A DNA stretch of 7,469 bases from Lentimicrobiaceae bacterium (lineage in GTDB: Bacteria; Bacteroidota; Bacteroidia; Bacteroidales; WCHB1-69): NCBI GenBank assembly GCA_009787675.1, contig WQSU01000121.1:1-7469 (forward strand), in the 5' to 3' direction. The position numbers were made by a program, and so were the translations under genes. Shown here one piece after another: positions 5,452-7,469 of the stretch. The notes under the pieces are model-generated. The model was not told the origin of the DNA and did not search any database. It saw only the letters and a list, made by a program, of their open reading frames with translations. Within the stretch, counting starts at the first letter, position 1, and every line of letters starts with the position of its first letter.

Positions 5452-6537
5452 ATGAAGAAAATAATCTTAACTGCTTCATGCTTTCTATTTTTTCTCTGTG
5501 GATTAATAATGTTTGCATCCGCCCGGTGTCGCGGAGGTATGTGTTCCTCAAAGATGTCCTATAAACACGAAGGACCACAATGGGCAAATGCTGGTAAAAA
5601 ACAGGGAACAGGCATTTATTTAGATTCTACATACGTCTATCCTGAAGCTCATTATGATTATGACAACAAAGAGGAACGCGTGCGCTCTAACGCTTGGGAA
5701 CGCAAAGGTTTTGAACTGGCTTTAGGAACAAACGCCTATTTCGCAAGTAAAAAAACCGCCAATTATTATAATGGCTCTCCTGCCAATGACATCAATCTTA
5801 ATCAGCTTTTTAGTAACAAATATCGTTGGGAGGATATACTTGAAATATTGAGAAATAATTATAGATATCTTGATGTTACAGACCCCGGTAGCGTAAAGGT
5901 TAGAGAAGATTATAACTATAACTCAGCCTATAATGTGGCAATGGATATAGCAGTAGCTCTAAAATACAGGTTTTACAAGAATTGTTATTTCGAGGTAAGT
6001 TATTCTTTTAGAAGGTTGGTATGCTCTAACCGTTTTATTTTCGATTTTCCATACGTTCTATCGGGCAACAAAGAGAATCCTCCCTACAGCGCCCTACAAG
6101 ATATAGTGGCACGCGAAGAGCGCCACTATATTGATTTGTCTATAGGCTATGTATTTCAAAAACATGAAATTGTAAAACCATTTATTGCTTTGGGAGCGCA
6201 ATTTACCTACATCCGCATCAAAGACTTTTTAGCTTTGATTGAAGAGGCAACTCCATTTGATTTAATGCAGGCAGCAAGGTATCCAAACTGGACTCCGAAC
6301 ATACAGGATATGCCCAACTATATGGATTGGGCTGGAGCCGGATATGGATTCCTATTCGCTGCAGGACTTAAAATTGCCTTTCATCCGGCTGTATCAATCG
6401 ACCCGATCTTTCAACTGTCGGTAGCGAGTTTTGGAAATAATAAAAACTTGCCGGGTTATAATACTAATATTTGCTTAAACTATCTTGCAGGCATTCGTTT
6501 GGTGCTGAACGACGCACTTTTTGTAAAAAATAAGTAG
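5452..6537 (+). CDS. Predicted outer-membrane beta-barrel protein
   Basis: This 361-residue exported protein has a signal peptide at residues 1-24 (MKKIILTASC start, hydrophobic core, ASA before R25) that looks suitable for signal peptidase I. The mature part begins with a Cys pair (C26, C31). It then shows alternating hydrophobic and aromatic strands typical of barrels: KGFELALGTNAYF, a long AVALKYRFYKNCYFEVSYSF pair, HYIDLSIGYVFQKH, KPFIALGAQFTYIRIK, GYGFLFAAGLKIAFHP and YLAGIRLVLN. Charged or polar turns separate them. The protein does not end in Phe, so the usual C-terminal barrel signal is weak. I do not recognise the precise family. It is the last gene of the gldH operon and ends one base from the convergent kamE. 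Function may be a pore, adhesin or scaffold; only the barrel architecture is supported. Confidence 0.8.
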   Translation: MKKIILTASCFLFFLCGLIMFASARCRGGMCSSKMSYKHEGPQWANAGKKQGTGIYLDSTYVYPEAHYDYDNKEERVRSNAWERKGFELALGTNAYFASKKTANYYNGSPANDINLNQLFSNKYRWEDILEILRNNYRYLDVTDPGSVKVREDYNYNSAYNVAMDIAVALKYRFYKNCYFEVSYSFRRLVCSNRFIFDFPYVLSGNKENPPYSALQDIVAREERHYIDLSIGYVFQKHEIVKPFIALGAQFTYIRIKDFLALIEEATPFDLMQAARYPNWTPNIQDMPNYMDWAGAGYGFLFAAGLKIAFHPAVSIDPIFQLSVASFGNNKNLPGYNTNICLNYLAGIRLVLNDALFVKNK

Positions 6538-6538
6538 T

Positions 6539-7324
6539 CTATTGGTTTCTGTTTGCCATTTGTGTAGCAATAAACGAAGCCACATCATCTGCGTAGGAGT
6601 TCATGCCGAAGCCGGCGTCGTAGCCAAGTTCCTTGGCTAACTCATGCGAGATGCGCGGTCCTCCGCAAACCACCAGCAGTTTGTCGCGCAAACCCTCCGC
6701 CTCCAACATCTCAATCAGTTCTACCAAGTTTCCAACATGCACATCTTTTTGGGTTACAGTTTGCGAAACTAACAATGCATCGGCTTTCAGTTCAATGGCT
6801 TTTGCAATAAACTCATCGTTGGGCACTTGGCTGCCCAAGTTGTGTGCATCAATCATTTCGTAGCGCTCCAAGCCGTAATGACCGGCGTATCCCTTCATGT
6901 TCATAATCGCGTCAATGCCAACGGTGTGTGCGTCGGTGCCCGTACTTGCGCCAATCACCACAATTTTTCTACCAATCTGCTGACGAATAAAATCGTCAGT
7001 CTCATGCATATCCATCTTGTTCGATTCCACTTTTGGAACATGTATGGTAGAAAAATCCACACTTTGTGCGCAATTTCCATAGCAGTTGAAGAAGGTGAAG
7101 CCTTCCGTGAGTTCTTTGTAAAAAACAACTTGCGGGTTTTCAAAACCTAACTTTTTCAACAGTTGTTTGGCGGCTTCCACCGCTTCGTCGCTGGCGGGCA
7201 CAGGCAGGGTGAAACTGAGTTGCATTTTGCCGTCATTCATGGTGTCTCCGTAAGGTTTCACCTTAGCAAGATCTAAGGTTTTGTCAAAGTCAGTAACTTG
7301 GGTAGAGTAAAGTCCAGAACTCAT
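6539..7324 (-). CDS. kamE: Lysine 5,6-aminomutase beta subunit (B12-binding)
   Basis: This 261-residue subunit belongs to the adenosylcobalamin- and PLP-dependent enzyme that moves the terminal amino group of D-lysine or beta-lysine from C6 to C5 in lysine fermentation. An N-terminal dimerisation region (about 1-118) precedes a Rossmann-type B12 domain (119-258). The cobalt-ligand motif D131-A-H133-T-V-G136 fits DxHxxG. S187 in LLVSQTV and G221-G222 in CGGPR complete the cobalamin-binding signature. K144, in MNMKGYAG, sits at the position reported for the PLP-binding lysine in the Clostridium sticklandii enzyme, and H133 likewise matches the reported axial ligand. Length is normal for the family. 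The enzyme needs the alpha subunit KamD, usually encoded next to kamE, but no kamD end is recognisable in the 145 bp upstream. Downstream it meets the barrel gene tail to tail. Confidence 0.95.
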   Translation of the reverse strand: MSSGLYSTQVTDFDKTLDLAKVKPYGDTMNDGKMQLSFTLPVPASDEAVEAAKQLLKKLGFENPQVVFYKELTEGFTFFNCYGNCAQSVDFSTIHVPKVESNKMDMHETDDFIRQQIGRKIVVIGASTGTDAHTVGIDAIMNMKGYAGHYGLERYEMIDAHNLGSQVPNDEFIAKAIELKADALLVSQTVTQKDVHVGNLVELIEMLEAEGLRDKLLVVCGGPRISHELAKELGYDAGFGMNSYADDVASFIATQMANRNQ

Positions 7325-7344
7325 ATCGCTTAAGGTTTAAAGGT

Positions 7345-7395
7345 GTAATTTCTAATTCTCTTAATTCCTAATTCGTAATTCGTAATTCGTAATCA
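7345..7395. repeat. Tandem heptamer repeat (NTAATTC), about seven copies
   Basis: Successive units are GTAATTT, CTAATTC, a 2-nt TC interruption, TTAATTC, CTAATTC, GTAATTC, GTAATTC and GTAATCA. The first base varies while TAATTC is constant. The array lies about 20 nt upstream of the kamE start and shares its unit with the repeat at 3021-3045. Copy number may vary between strains. A regulatory effect on kamE is possible but not shown. Confidence 0.85.
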
Positions 7396-7441
7396 CTCGT
7401 GTTGCGTTTAATCTACTTGAATAACAATAACATACAATCAC

Positions 7442-7453
7442 GTTCTTTGACAT
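7442..7453 (+). promoter_or_regulatory. boxA-like sequence, possible rRNA operon leader
   Basis: GTTCTTTGACAT, followed by TTTGGTAA, resembles the boxA antitermination element (E. coli TGCTCTTTAACA) and the sequence I recall from Bacteroidota 16S leaders and 16S-23S spacers. If so, a plus-strand rRNA operon begins just past the right edge. No clear TAnnTTTG promoter is visible in the preceding 50 bp, and the opposite strand has short open frames here, so this is tentative. Confidence 0.4.
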
Positions 7454-7469
7454 TTTGGTAATCAGATTT

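Noticed and set aside
6827..7150. Plus-strand open frame of 107 codons
   Set aside because: It is antisense to kamE, whose catalytic residues are all intact.
7413..7469. 3' end of kamD on the minus strand
   Set aside because: Only 18 codons are visible, the tail is not one I can recognise as KamD, and the boxA-like reading on the other strand is at least as likely; kept only as an alternative.

Overview
The window looks like a piece of an anaerobic, fermentative member of the Bacteroidota. Four signs point there: a gliding-motility-type lipoprotein gene (gldH), which is a family confined to that phylum; AT-rich intergenic DNA with TAnnTTTG-type promoter elements; start codons without clear Shine-Dalgarno sequences; and closest recall of the proteins to Bacteroidota families. 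The lifestyle is inferred from a lysine 5,6-aminomutase subunit and an [FeFe]-hydrogenase-related sensor protein.

Left part (about 1-2408, minus strand, transcribed right to left). Four closely spaced genes form an operon: a DRTGG-domain protein, a small RsbW-like HATPase, a 464-residue protein with ferredoxin, [FeFe]-hydrogenase H-cluster and C-terminal Fe-S domains, and a second DRTGG-type protein cut by the window edge. This set matches the accessory genes found beside electron-bifurcating hydrogenase (hydABC) genes in Thermotogae and Clostridia. The catalytic genes are therefore expected just beyond position 1. The hydrogenase-like protein keeps the four H-cluster cysteine positions but has Phe where catalytic enzymes carry the proton-transfer Cys, which suggests a redox or H2 sensor.

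Middle part. Positions 2409-3040 hold no convincing gene, only small ORF remnants and a short hairpin. Next comes a minus-strand Cys/Met-metabolism PLP enzyme (3041-4231), a methionine gamma-lyase relative. It is divergent from a plus-strand run of three envelope genes (4356-6537): the lipoprotein GldH, a bitopic membrane protein with a CxxC, and an outer-membrane beta-barrel protein. The divergent spacer holds a good Bacteroidota promoter element.

Right part. Lysine 5,6-aminomutase beta subunit (kamE, 6539-7324, minus strand) meets the barrel gene tail to tail with one base between them. Upstream of kamE lies a tandem heptamer repeat that shares its unit with a repeat at the end of the PLP-lyase gene. 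At the extreme right edge is a boxA-like sequence resembling leaders and spacers of Bacteroidota rRNA operons. The partner gene kamD is not recognisable in the window.

Together the genes suggest amino-acid fermentation (lysine, sulfur amino acids) coupled to hydrogen metabolism, plus an unrelated cell-envelope operon. The most interesting part is the hydrogenase-type sensor, HATPase and DRTGG module.
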